DNA of 25,860 nucleotides from JAAFHS01 sp031396505. GTDB lineage: Bacteria; Pseudomonadota; Alphaproteobacteria; Rhodobacterales; Rhodobacteraceae. A program made the translations under genes and the position numbers. How positions within the stretch are numbered: position 1 is the stretch's first letter; the number at the start of each line of letters is the position of its first letter. Shown here in pieces: positions 8,198 through 16,022 of this stretch. The stretch covers positions 1-25,860 of the forward strand of contig JANNKX010000418.1 in NCBI GenBank assembly GCA_031396505.1. The letters are read 5' to 3'. Under the pieces are notes generated by a model. It was not told the DNA's origin and ran no database searches. It saw only the letters and a program-made list of their open reading frames with translations.

Positions 8198-8822
8198 TCA
8201 CCTGACTGTCGTGAGCCATCCTTTGGTGCAGCATAAGCTGACGCTGATGCGGGAAAAGGATACTTCCACAGCGAGTTTCCGCAAACTGCTGCGCGAGATC
8301 AGCCTGCTGTTGGCCTATGAGGTGACGCGCGAACTGCCGATGACCACCAAGCAGATCGAAACACCACTGGAGCCGATGAACGCGCCGACGATTGATGGCA
8401 AAAAGCTGGCGCTGATTTCGATCTTGCGGGCGGGGAATGGCTTGCTGGACGGGATACTCGAACTGATCCCGGCGGCGCGGGTCGGGTTTGTGGGCCTGTA
8501 CCGTGATCCTGAAACGCTGCAACCGGTGCAATATTACTGCAAGCTGCCGGACCATCTGGAGGACCGGCTGTCCATCGTGGTGGACCCGATGCTGGCGACT
8601 GGCAATTCATCGGTGGCAGCGATTACGCTTTTGAAACAATCAGGTGCGAAGAACATCCGGTTTCTGTGCCTGCTGGCGGCCCCGGAAGGCATCGCGCGGA
8701 TGAAAGAGGCGCATCCGGATGTGCCGATTGTAACAGCGGCGGTAGACAGTCACTTGAATGACCATGGATATATTGTGCCCGGGCTAGGGGATGCGGGTGA
8801 TCGCATGTTTGGCACAAAATAA
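8190..8822 (+). CDS. upp: Uracil phosphoribosyltransferase
   Basis: 210 residues, close to the usual size of the family. It makes UMP from uracil and PRPP in the cytosol, recycling the base released by nucleoside phosphorolysis. The PRPP-binding loop is VVDPMLATGNS and the C-terminal uracil-binding segment is GLGDAGDRMFGTK; ILRAGNGLLDG is also typical. The ATG at 8190 is chosen because GGAGG sits six bases upstream and the preceding frame belongs to add, which it overlaps by eight bases. It is the last gene of the operon. No clear terminator was found in the 70 bp before the next gene. Confidence 0.95.
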   Translation: MLDHLTVVSHPLVQHKLTLMREKDTSTASFRKLLREISLLLAYEVTRELPMTTKQIETPLEPMNAPTIDGKKLALISILRAGNGLLDGILELIPAARVGFVGLYRDPETLQPVQYYCKLPDHLEDRLSIVVDPMLATGNSSVAAITLLKQSGAKNIRFLCLLAAPEGIARMKEAHPDVPIVTAAVDSHLNDHGYIVPGLGDAGDRMFGTK

Positions 8823-8892
8823 GGGGCGGTTAGCCTTTACTTGGAAACAATGATGCGGCACTATCCTTGCAGTTTGCTGTGGGGGTTTTGTG

Positions 8893-10023
8893 ATGCTGTC
8901 AAGATTTGTTCTGGCTGTTGTGGTTGCGCTTTCAACTGGCATAGGCAGTGCGTCTGCCCAGTCGATTGCCGATATCGGCGGGCCTGCGGAATTGCCGCCA
9001 GCGTCATTCACCGGGCAACAATACGTCGACAGCCGTGGCTGCGTGTTCCTGCGCGCGGGTATCGGTGGGCGCACGAACTGGGCCCCAAGGCTCGATCGGT
9101 CGCGCAACGTGCTGTGCGGTTATCCGCCGACGTTTGGCGCGCGCCCGGTTGCGGTGGCTGCTGCCGAGCCGGAACCCGCACCCGCACCGCGCCCGGCACC
9201 AGCAACCTCCGTGGTTGCCGCCACACCGCAACCGGCACCCGTGGTCGCGCCGCGCCCGGCCCGGGTGGCCGTAGCCCCGCCTGCACCTGTTGTTGTCGCG
9301 CCGACCCGTGTGGTGCAAACGGCGATCGCGCCGACTACCGGGTCATCGGGGCGGCAAATCGGCTGTTTCACCAACACGCCGGTTCCGGTGCGGGTGCAGT
9401 TGACGAATGGCGGATCGGCGGTGCTGTGTACACGCGGTGACGGCACGCTTGAGGGTGCGCGCGCGCCGATTTACCCGGCAGGATCGGGTGTGGGCGCTTC
9501 GTTGAGCGAACCCCGATTTGCCACGACACAAGGCACGGGTCAGCCTGCACGCGTGGCGGCCTCGGCAGCGCGCACGGCAGTAGCTGTTCCGACATCGCCG
9601 CCCGCAGGCTATCGCGCGGCGTGGGATGATGACCGTCTGAACCCACGGCGTGGGCAAGGAACAGCCGCCGGGCAGGCGCAGCAGGATCAGGTCTGGACGC
9701 GTGAGGTGCCGGCACGGCTGGTGACGCAAACGGCGCCAGTGCAACCGCGCGTCACCGCGTCGACCAAGACGGAACCGGCGGCAACCACACCGGCGACGGG
9801 GACGTTTTATGTGCAGGTCGGCACGTTTGGCGTGCCGGAAAACGCCGCAGGGGCGCGGGATCGATTGCGCGCGATGGGCCTAGCGACGGCACGGGCCAGC
9901 ACCACGCAGGGTGGGCGTGCGTTGACGATAGTGCTGGCGGGGCCGTTTAGCACATCGGGCGAGGCGCAGGCGGCACTGGGTGCGGCGCGCGGTGCAGGGT
10001 TTGGGGATGCGTTTATCCGCTGA
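8893..10023 (+). CDS. Secreted SPOR-domain protein
   Basis: 376 residues. Residues 1-22 are a Sec signal peptide (hydrophobic core FVLAVVVAL, cleavage after ASA). A middle region rich in Ala, Pro and Val (roughly residues 85-140) is a flexible linker, and two short Cys-containing segments (GCVF and GCFT) flank it. The last 75 or so residues (FYVQVGTFG to GFGDAFIR) form a SPOR domain, which binds glycan strands lacking stem peptides at division septa. The protein is therefore probably periplasmic and septum-associated. ATG 8893 has GGGGG seven bases upstream; the overlapping GTG at 8890 is also possible. It ends 42 bp before a strong terminator. Confidence 0.85.
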   Translation: MLSRFVLAVVVALSTGIGSASAQSIADIGGPAELPPASFTGQQYVDSRGCVFLRAGIGGRTNWAPRLDRSRNVLCGYPPTFGARPVAVAAAEPEPAPAPRPAPATSVVAATPQPAPVVAPRPARVAVAPPAPVVVAPTRVVQTAIAPTTGSSGRQIGCFTNTPVPVRVQLTNGGSAVLCTRGDGTLEGARAPIYPAGSGVGASLSEPRFATTQGTGQPARVAASAARTAVAVPTSPPAGYRAAWDDDRLNPRRGQGTAAGQAQQDQVWTREVPARLVTQTAPVQPRVTASTKTEPAATTPATGTFYVQVGTFGVPENAAGARDRLRAMGLATARASTTQGGRALTIVLAGPFSTSGEAQAALGAARGAGFGDAFIR

Positions 10024-10064
10024 TAATGCGGGCGACGTGACAGGACAGGCGGGCAGGGCACCGG

Positions 10065-10098
10065 ACGCCCCCGTGACATGTGTTACGGGGGCGTTTTG
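10065..10098 (+). terminator. Rho-independent terminator after the SPOR gene
   Basis: Perfect 10-bp stem ACGCCCCCGT (10065-10074) and ACGGGGGCGT (10085-10094), ten-base loop, then TTTT on the plus strand. It lies 42 bp past the SPOR-protein stop. The opposite strand has no T tract after the stem, so it should act on plus-strand transcription only. Confidence 0.88.
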
Positions 10099-10102
10099 GT
10101 GT

Positions 10103-11020
10103 TTACAGATCGCAGATCGCTTGCAGTGCGATCCAGTCGGCATCAGGCATCAAGGGATCAGGCAAGGGGGCATCCGTGCGTGGGCTGCGTGTGGTATCGC
10201 GCAGATAGACCTCGCCGTAGCCAGTCATCGCGGCAGCAGGCAGGGTGCCGGTGGTCAGCAGGGTGAAGGTCGCGCGAAACCCTGCATGTGTCAGGATCGG
10301 CAGCAACGGATCATGTGTGCTGGCGGCCTGCATGGCGATCTGTGCGGCCTTGGCAAGGGGGTGAGGCCCGGGTTCATCGCGCACCAGAGCATGTGGCAGA
10401 AGAATGATATCGCCGGGCAGCGGGCGGGGGATGGCAAGGCCTTCGCGCATCACCAGCAAGATGGGCGGATTGGCCGCGCCAAACATCCGGGTGGACAGGG
10501 CCGCGAGTGCGGCTTGGGCGGCGGGGTCAGTGCAGGGTGCGCCGGTCAGGCGGGTAATGTCATCAAACGCCATCAGGCCGATTTCGGCGCGCGACGATGC
10601 GGGCACCATGCGGGCAGTATGGGTGCGCACGGCATCAGGCAACCAGCCGATCGCGGCCCCGCCGATGACCATGCCCACCACCAGATAAATCGCCCCGCGC
10701 AGACGGCCGGGGCGGGGGCGTGCGGCCTCGATGGCGCGGTGCACGGTTTCAAGGGCGGTGATCATGTCAGGATCGGCAAGCTCCAGCCCTTCGGTGGAAT
10801 CGGGGCCGGGGCGGAAGAGGGCAGGCGTCTGGCCAGGGTTTTCGCGCATGATGGCGGGCAGCGACCAATGCGATAGCGCATTTTCGCTGCGTGGATCCTT
10901 CAGAACAAGAGAGGCTGCACCGAAACTGACGACGACATCGCGGCGCTGTGCGTCAGGCTGGTCTTGCCAAAGCCCGGAACATTCCAGCCGCTGATACTGT
11001 TTCAGTGCCGTAAGTGTCAT
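10103..11020 (-). CDS. Single-pass membrane protein, possibly degenerate M48-like
   Basis: 305 residues. A cytoplasmic N-terminal part (1-105) is followed by one transmembrane segment (about 108-127, IYLVVGMVIGGAAIGWLP) and a C-terminal domain presumably in the periplasm. The C-terminal domain has the order seen in M48-type metallopeptidases: GAPC, then a PILLVM strand, then LPGDIILLPHALV. Where an HExxH zinc motif would follow, the sequence reads LAKAAQIAMQ, so the protein looks catalytically dead if it descends from that family. This relationship is inferred from pattern only. The start has no good ribosome binding site, and alternative upstream codons are in other frames. It looks like a conserved Rhodobacteraceae hypothetical. 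Confidence 0.7.
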   Translation of the reverse strand: MTLTALKQYQRLECSGLWQDQPDAQRRDVVVSFGAASLVLKDPRSENALSHWSLPAIMRENPGQTPALFRPGPDSTEGLELADPDMITALETVHRAIEAARPRPGRLRGAIYLVVGMVIGGAAIGWLPDAVRTHTARMVPASSRAEIGLMAFDDITRLTGAPCTDPAAQAALAALSTRMFGAANPPILLVMREGLAIPRPLPGDIILLPHALVRDEPGPHPLAKAAQIAMQAASTHDPLLPILTHAGFRATFTLLTTGTLPAAAMTGYGEVYLRDTTRSPRTDAPLPDPLMPDADWIALQAICDL

Positions 11021-11163
11021 TGGGGCGGGCGCTTTTTCACCATTTGGGGTAGCTTAGCCGACACTGCCGCCTGCATCAATTCCCAATCCGGGCAGCGGGA
11101 TGTCGTATCCGGGCAAGCATGATGGGCTCGCATGCGGATTGTAGGGGCAGTGGGAGGATGCCA

Positions 11164-12108
11164 ATGCCAATGCGCGATGACCGGACCTTTGCGGCGCTTG
11201 GCATGATCCTGTGCTATTCCCTGATCATCGGGTTTGCCGACAACTTTGTGCGCGTGGTCGCGGCCGAGGCAGGTTCGTGGCAGTTTCATGCGACGCGGTC
11301 GATGCTGGCATTGCCGCTGATCGCAGGATTTGCCTTGGCATTGGGGCATCGGTTGCGCCCGGTGGCGTGGCAGGCGGTGGTGGGGCGCAGCATCATTCAT
11401 GGGATGGCGATGCTGATGTATTTCGGCGCATTGGCGTTTTTGCCGGTGGCGATTGTGGCGGCGGGGTTGTTCACGGCCCCGATTTTCGTGTTGTTGATCA
11501 ATGGATTGATGTTTGGCGAACGCATCACGCCAGTGCAGGTTTTGGCGGTTGTGATGGGCTTTGGCGGGGTGATCATGCTTTTGGGCCCCGCGGCGATGAA
11601 GGGCGCGTCGGTGGCGGCGATCCTGCCGGTGCTGGCTGGTGCACTATACGCGGTGGGCAATATCGCGACGCGGCGCTGGTGCGCGGCTGAAAGCGCCGAG
11701 ACATTGCTGGCGGGGTTTTTCGCGGCACTTTGCCTGTTGGGGGTGGCGGGACTGGTTGTGTTGTGGGCGGTTCCGGTCGTGGCCCCAGCGGGGGCGGAGG
11801 GGTTTGTGTTGCGCGGTTGGGTGGCGCCGACAGGCCCGTTCATGTTCTGGGTCGTGGTGCAGGCCGTGGGATCGGTGATCGGGGTCGGGATGATGATCCG
11901 GGCCTATCAGGTGGCCCCTGCGGCGACGGTGTCGGTGATGGAATACCTGATCCTGCCTGCCTCGGCGTTGTGGGGGTTGTATCTGTGGGGTGAAACGCTG
12001 GACCGGCTGGCGTTGATCGGGATGGGACTGATTGCCGTGTCAGGTGTTCTGGTGACGCTGGCCCCACGTGGGGCATTGCGTCAGGACCCGACGGCCGCAC
12101 GCCAGTGA
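11164..12108 (+). CDS. EamA/DMT-family transporter
   Basis: About 314 residues, almost entirely hydrophobic helices, consistent with the ten-helix drug/metabolite transporter fold made of two EamA repeats. The repeat ends are visible as FGERITPVQVLAVVMGFGGV and WGETLDRLALIGMGLIAVSG, the typical pattern of the last two helices of each repeat. It is an inner-membrane exporter of unknown substrate. Three in-frame ATGs occur at 11158, 11164 and 11170; 11164 is preferred because GGGAGG is six bases upstream. The gene diverges from the membrane protein at 10103-11020, and its last 28 bp overlap the end of tdk on the other strand. Confidence 0.88.
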   Translation: MPMRDDRTFAALGMILCYSLIIGFADNFVRVVAAEAGSWQFHATRSMLALPLIAGFALALGHRLRPVAWQAVVGRSIIHGMAMLMYFGALAFLPVAIVAAGLFTAPIFVLLINGLMFGERITPVQVLAVVMGFGGVIMLLGPAAMKGASVAAILPVLAGALYAVGNIATRRWCAAESAETLLAGFFAALCLLGVAGLVVLWAVPVVAPAGAEGFVLRGWVAPTGPFMFWVVVQAVGSVIGVGMMIRAYQVAPAATVSVMEYLILPASALWGLYLWGETLDRLALIGMGLIAVSGVLVTLAPRGALRQDPTAARQ

Positions 12109-12659
12109 CGGCGGCAGAGCGAGACGTAGGTTTCATTGCCGCCGATGACGACCTGTTCGCCGTCGCGCAGGGCACGCCCGTCGGGGCCTTTGCGCACCAC
12201 CATGGTGGCCTTTTTGCCGCAATGGCAGATCGTGCGGACCTCGCGCATTTCATCCGCCCAAGCCAGCAGGGCGGCTGATCCGGGAAAGAGGTTGCCCTGA
12301 AAGTCAACGCGCAACCCGTAAGCCATGATCGGCACGCCCAGATCATCGACCGCGCGGGCGAGTTGCCAGACCTGATCCTTGGTCAGAAACTGCGCCTCGT
12401 CGATAAAGATGCAGGCGACCGGGCCGTCCGAAAGGCGGGCCGCAATCTTGGCATACAGGTCCTCATCGGGGGCAAAGGTATCGGCATCCTCGGCGATGCC
12501 GATGCGGCTGGCGATGCGGCCGGCGCCTGCGCGGCGGTCAAATTGCGCGGTCATCAGATAGGTGACCATCCCGCCTTCACGGTAGTTGTGCGAGGCTTGC
12601 AGCAAGGATGTCGATTTCCCGGCGTTCATCGTGGAATAGTTGAAATACAGCTTGGCCAT
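12081..12659 (-). CDS. tdk: Thymidine kinase (TK1 type)
   Basis: 192 residues. It phosphorylates thymidine and deoxyuridine with ATP, competing with DeoA for the same substrates. Motifs in order: P-loop FNYSTMNAGKST near the N terminus, the Walker B-like FIDEAQFL, the GLRVDFQGNLFPGS lasso segment, and a structural zinc site (ICHCGKK plus CRRH near the C terminus). The ATG at 12659 starts the conserved MAKLYFNYST; upstream in-frame codons give unrelated sequence. The 3' end overlaps the convergent exporter gene. Physically it is separate from the cdd-upp operon in this window but functionally linked. Confidence 0.95.
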   Translation of the reverse strand: MAKLYFNYSTMNAGKSTSLLQASHNYREGGMVTYLMTAQFDRRAGAGRIASRIGIAEDADTFAPDEDLYAKIAARLSDGPVACIFIDEAQFLTKDQVWQLARAVDDLGVPIMAYGLRVDFQGNLFPGSAALLAWADEMREVRTICHCGKKATMVVRKGPDGRALRDGEQVVIGGNETYVSLCRRHWRAAVGS

Positions 12660-13062
12660 AGGCGTCTCGTTAGCGCGGCAGGTGGCGGCGCGACAAGGTG
12701 GATTCGGCAGAAAAATTCGGGTGGAGGTGCCAGTTTTGCGAAAGGCTGCCACAGCCGCACTTCTGGCGACATCGGCACAACGCTGGCGGGCCCCGTCTGA
12801 CTGGTGACGCGGTTCCGGCCTGCCCTCGCACCGGAACCCTTACATGTACATAAGGACGGGCCCACCGCACCCGCCGGAATACCCCCGGCGGTCCGACAAC
12901 GGCAATGTACGGCAGACCCCCCACCCTTTCCGGTGCTGGGGACACCGGACACTCATACGCGTTCCAGAGACCCGGAACTGACGCTGCATATGCCCGCGCG
13001 GCGGGGTGTTCTTAATGGGAAAACGGGTGTAGATTTCCCCCAAGTGAGAACGGAGTTGCCCA
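12660..13062. other. Non-coding stretch with several dyads between tdk and the HTH-like gene
   Basis: No credible gene was found in these 403 bp. It holds a near-palindrome CCTTA-CATGTACA-TAAGG at 12838-12855, a 7-bp stem CCGCCGG/CCGGCGG at 12871-12891, and a 6-bp stem CCGGTG/CACCGG at 12930-12948. None is followed by a T tract. They lie 115 to 225 bp upstream of the gene starting at 13063 and could be regulatory sites, a structured leader or a small RNA. Confidence 0.4.
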
Positions 13063-13515
13063 ATGAGTGTCGCATCATACCTGAAAAAACATACCGAGGC
13101 GCTGGTCAAGGACGTGGGTGTCGAGGTGGCGTGCGAATTGACGGGCAAATCGAAGGCAACGCTGGGACGGTACTATTCGGATTCGGATGAACATGATGAC
13201 CGGTTCATGCCAGTTGATGTGGTCGCGGCTCTGGAGGCGGCGGCGAGTTTTCCGCATGTGACGGCGGCGCTTGCCGATTTGCGCGGGGTGACGTTGTCGC
13301 ATGACGGGGAGCGCAAGGACCCCGGCGCAAAGGGGGTCAATAAGGATGTGGTGGCCTTGTCGCAGCGGTTTGCGCAGCTGATGGCGGAATACAATTATGC
13401 GATCGGGGACGGGGTGATTTCAGTGAATGAGGCCAAGCGGATGCTGCGCGAGACGCTGGCCATCCAGCATGTGCTGATTGACGTGAAACTGCATCTGGAA
13501 AACGAAGTGGACTGA
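13063..13515 (+). CDS. Conserved HTH-like protein, CII-like in outline
   Basis: 150 residues starting at an ATG with GGAG seven bases upstream. The N-terminal part (VACELTGKSKATLGRYYSD) reads like a helix-turn-helix: a helix, a short turn and a recognition-type helix with Ser-Lys-Ala-Thr-Leu. The C-terminal 65 residues are predicted helical (ALSQRFAQLMAEYNYAIGDG and on) and probably mediate oligomerisation. This layout recalls phage regulatory CII-type (CP76) proteins, but similar stand-alone genes seem to be conserved in Rhodobacteraceae chromosomes and no phage genes are nearby. DNA binding is therefore an inference. It converges on the RNA helicase gene, with a hairpin between them. Confidence 0.7.
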   Translation: MSVASYLKKHTEALVKDVGVEVACELTGKSKATLGRYYSDSDEHDDRFMPVDVVAALEAAASFPHVTAALADLRGVTLSHDGERKDPGAKGVNKDVVALSQRFAQLMAEYNYAIGDGVISVNEAKRMLRETLAIQHVLIDVKLHLENEVD

Positions 13516-13522
13516 TGCAGTG

Positions 13523-13547
13523 CCGGGCAGGCTGTACGCCCGCCCGG
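13523..13547. terminator. Hairpin between convergent genes, possible bidirectional terminator
   Basis: CCGGGC-A-GGC, loop TGTAC, GCC-C-GCCCGG: nine paired bases with one A/C mismatch. It fills the 40-bp gap between the HTH-like gene and the helicase gene. Neither side has a convincing T tract, so terminator strength is uncertain. Confidence 0.5.
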
Positions 13548-13555
13548 TGATATGT

Positions 13556-14941
13556 TCAGCGTGCCCGTGATGGCCCGGCGCTGCGGCGCTGTGGCGATCC
13601 GCCACCGCCCATGGGTTTGGCGGATGCGGGTTTTGCCGAAGGCGCGCCTGCGGGGCGACCCATCGGTTTTGCACCCTGCGGCTTTGCACCCATCGGTTTT
13701 CCACCCTGCGCCTTTTGGCCCTGCGGTTTGCCACCGCCACCTGTGCGCGCGCCCCCAGGACGCTGGCCACGGTTCTGCGTGGGTTTCGGCGCGGCGGCGA
13801 TCATCGCGGCCGACCATGGCGCGCCACCCAATACCTTGAGCGTGGTTTTCAGCATCTTTTCGACGGCCTGCAATTCGCCCATTTCGGCGGGTGCGCAGAA
13901 CGCAACGGCAGTGCCTTCGGCACCTGCTCGCGCGGTGCGGCCAATGCGGTGGACATAGTTTTCCGGCACATTCGGCATGTCGTAGTTATAGACATGCCGC
14001 ACGCCCGGAATATCAATGCCGCGTGCGGCGACATCCGTCGCCACCAGCACATCCAGATCGCCATTGCGGAATTCGGTGAGCGTACGGTCGCGCTGCCCCT
14101 GTGATTTGTTGCCGTGGATGGAGCCTGCCTTGAACCCCCATGTCACCAGCAGTTTCATCAGCTTTTCCGAGCCATGCTTGGTGCGCCCGAACACCAGCGC
14201 CTGTTCGGTCGGGTGTTTGCGCAGATATTCCTCCAGCAGCTTGGCTTTGTCGCCGTTGGGGATGTAATGCACGCCTTGGGCGATTTTGTCGGCGGGTTTG
14301 CCGGGCGGTGCGACCTGCACCTTCACTGGATCGCGCAGATAGGTGCTGGCGAGTTCTTCGATATCCTTTGGCATGGTGGCCGAAAACAGCATGGTCTGGC
14401 GTTTCAGCGGAATATATTTTGCGATTTTGCGCAAGGAATGGATGAACCCCATGTCCAGCATGTGGTCGGCCTCGTCCAGCACAAGGTATCCGCATTGTTC
14501 CAGGCTGACATCGCCGCGTTCCAGAAGGTCGATCAGGCGGCCGGGGGTGGCCACCAGCACGTCGGTGCCTTTCAGCAGGGACTGCGCCTGCCGGAACAGT
14601 GACGCACCGCCGACAACGGTGGTGACCTTGGCGGGCGTGCCTTTGGTGAACACCTCAAGGTTCTTGGCGATCTGGGTGACCAGTTCGCGCGTGGGGGCAA
14701 GGATCAGCGCGCGCACATTGCGCGGCCCGGGCGGATGGCCGATGTCCAGAAGGCGGTGCAGCAGGGGCAGGCCAAAGGCTGCCGTCTTGCCGGTGCCGGT
14801 CTGCGCCAGCCCCATCAGGTCGCGGCCCTGCATGATATAGGGAATTGCCTGCGCCTGAATGGGCGTTGGCGTCGCAAGGGTGGTCTTTGCCAAAGCGGCA
14901 AGCAAACGCGGGCTAAGGCCCAGGTCTTGAAACGTGGTCAT
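13556..14941 (-). CDS. DEAD-box ATP-dependent RNA helicase
   Basis: 461 residues from the ATG at 14941; an upstream frame extension is non-conserved. It unwinds RNA duplexes with ATP, typically in ribosome assembly or RNA decay and cold adaptation. Motifs in order: Q motif around TPTPIQ, motif I AQTGTGKT (46-53), Ia PTRELV, Ib TPGR, II DEAD (156-159), III SAT (187-189), V ARGID (306-310), VI HRIGRTARAG (331-340). Residues 385-461 form a low-complexity basic tail rich in Gly, Lys, Pro and Gln with repeats of GAKPMG/GGKPQG type, probably an RNA-binding extension as in RhlE-type helicases. GGAAAG lies upstream of the start. It diverges from the TerC-family gene over 275 bp. Confidence 0.93.
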   Translation of the reverse strand: MTTFQDLGLSPRLLAALAKTTLATPTPIQAQAIPYIMQGRDLMGLAQTGTGKTAAFGLPLLHRLLDIGHPPGPRNVRALILAPTRELVTQIAKNLEVFTKGTPAKVTTVVGGASLFRQAQSLLKGTDVLVATPGRLIDLLERGDVSLEQCGYLVLDEADHMLDMGFIHSLRKIAKYIPLKRQTMLFSATMPKDIEELASTYLRDPVKVQVAPPGKPADKIAQGVHYIPNGDKAKLLEEYLRKHPTEQALVFGRTKHGSEKLMKLLVTWGFKAGSIHGNKSQGQRDRTLTEFRNGDLDVLVATDVAARGIDIPGVRHVYNYDMPNVPENYVHRIGRTARAGAEGTAVAFCAPAEMGELQAVEKMLKTTLKVLGGAPWSAAMIAAAPKPTQNRGQRPGGARTGGGGKPQGQKAQGGKPMGAKPQGAKPMGRPAGAPSAKPASAKPMGGGGSPQRRSAGPSRAR

Positions 14942-15216
14942 GGATATACTTTCCGGCCCCAGTATCGGGGGCCTGCCGGGCGTGGCCCGGATTGCAGGTC
15001 TGGCCGCACGGCGCTGACCCTGTGGCCGGATGCCATGGGGCCGTCTGCGCGGCGGAACCCCTGCGTGACGGTGGGAACCATTGCCATGTGTCACAAAATG
15101 CTACTCACGCGGCAGCGGACAACACGGCTTGTCGTGCACATGGGGCCAATCCCCGGATATGTCAAGCGGAACCCTTCGTGGGTTTCCGGGTTGCAAGGCT
15201 ATGGCGCTGTCTCTAG
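14942..15216. promoter_or_regulatory. Divergent intergenic region with structured leader potential
   Basis: 275 bp between the helicase (minus) and terC-like (plus) genes. Read on the plus strand it contains a long-range 7-bp pairing CCATGTG (15084-15090) with CACATGG (15137-15143) that encloses a small hairpin GACAA/TTGTC (15118-15133). A second hairpin CGGAACCC, TTCGT, GGGTTTCCG (15167-15188) with one bulged T follows, 28 bp before the terC-like start. This could be a structured 5' leader of either gene. No known riboswitch core was recognised by eye. Confidence 0.4.
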
Positions 15217-15936
15217 ATGACAGAAGATCAAAGCAAAGAGATGGATCGCCTCATGGAAATTTTCACCATGGCCGCATGGGCCGAGGTTTTCACGCGCGAA
15301 GGGCTTACCGCCCTGGCGCAGGTTATCGGGATTGACCTTGTGCTGGCGGGTGACAATGCGATTGTCATCGGCCTTGCGGCGGCGGGTCTGCCGAAAGAAA
15401 TGCGTGGGAGGGCCATACTGGTCGGCATCATTGCGGCGACGGTCCTGCGGATCGTGTTTGCGGCCTTCACCGTGCAATTGCTGGCCATCACGGGCCTGCT
15501 GCTGGCAGGGGGCATCCTGCTGCTGTGGGTGTGCTGGAAGATGTGGCGCGAGCTGCGCGACGGGCATGCGGATGAGCAGCGCGCCGAAGAAGCCCTGACG
15601 GGCATGGATTTGAACGCAGACGGCACAGTTGCAGGTGGCGGGCCGGCCAAGACTTTCCGGCAGGCGGCAACCCAGATCGTGGTTGCCGACGTGTCGATGA
15701 GCCTTGATAACGTGCTGGCCGTGGCGGGGGCTGCCAAGGATCATGAGGTGGTTCTTGTGATCGGGCTGGCCCTCTCGGTTGCGCTGATGGGGCTTGCCGC
15801 ATCGTTTATCGCGCGGCTGCTGAACAAGCACCGCTGGATCGCCTATGTGGGCCTTGCGATCATTCTGTATGTTGCGCTGAAAATGATGTGGGAAGGCTGG
15901 CACGAGGTGCAGCCGATTGTCATGGGGATGCTGTAG
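15217..15936 (+). CDS. TerC-family integral membrane protein
   Basis: 239 residues from the first ATG; ATGs at 15241 and 15253 are also possible since none has a strong ribosome binding site. The TerC fold is shown by paired membrane repeats with acidic motifs: GIDLVLAGDNAIVIGLA in the first half and VVADVSMSLDNVLAVAGA in the second, each with the Asp-Asn pair thought to bind metal. A cytoplasmic loop (about 105-150) separates them. Members export Mn2+ or protect against metal or tellurite stress; the shorter YjbE/YkoY-like subgroup fits best. It ends 36 bp before a rho-independent terminator. Confidence 0.9.
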   Translation: MTEDQSKEMDRLMEIFTMAAWAEVFTREGLTALAQVIGIDLVLAGDNAIVIGLAAAGLPKEMRGRAILVGIIAATVLRIVFAAFTVQLLAITGLLLAGGILLLWVCWKMWRELRDGHADEQRAEEALTGMDLNADGTVAGGGPAKTFRQAATQIVVADVSMSLDNVLAVAGAAKDHEVVLVIGLALSVALMGLAASFIARLLNKHRWIAYVGLAIILYVALKMMWEGWHEVQPIVMGML

Positions 15937-15971
15937 GCGCACCGTGCTGTGTACTGGCAGCATTGAAATGG

Positions 15972-16007
15972 GCGATTGACCAGCAATGGCGGGTTAATCG
16001 CTTTTTC
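15972..16007 (+). terminator. Rho-independent terminator after the TerC-family gene
   Basis: Stem GCGATTGACC (15972-15981) with GGTTAATCGC (15992-16001), ten paired bases including one G-T, a ten-base loop, then TTTTTC. It separates the convergent TerC-family and ArsR-type genes. Orientation of the T tract serves the plus strand. Confidence 0.88.
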
Positions 16008-16022
16008 TTGGCTGGCCGCGGT

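Noticed and set aside
12804..13190. 128-codon plus-strand frame before the HTH-like gene
   Set aside because: It overlaps the well-supported gene at 13063 in another frame, crosses three hairpins and has no recognisable content.
13063..13515. Prophage regulator, implying an integrated phage
   Set aside because: The CII-like look is weak and there are no integrase, structural or lysis genes and no attachment sites around it.
14942..15216. yybP-ykoY manganese riboswitch before the TerC-family gene
   Set aside because: Expected from context, but the conserved core sequences could not be found by eye. Kept only as a structured region.
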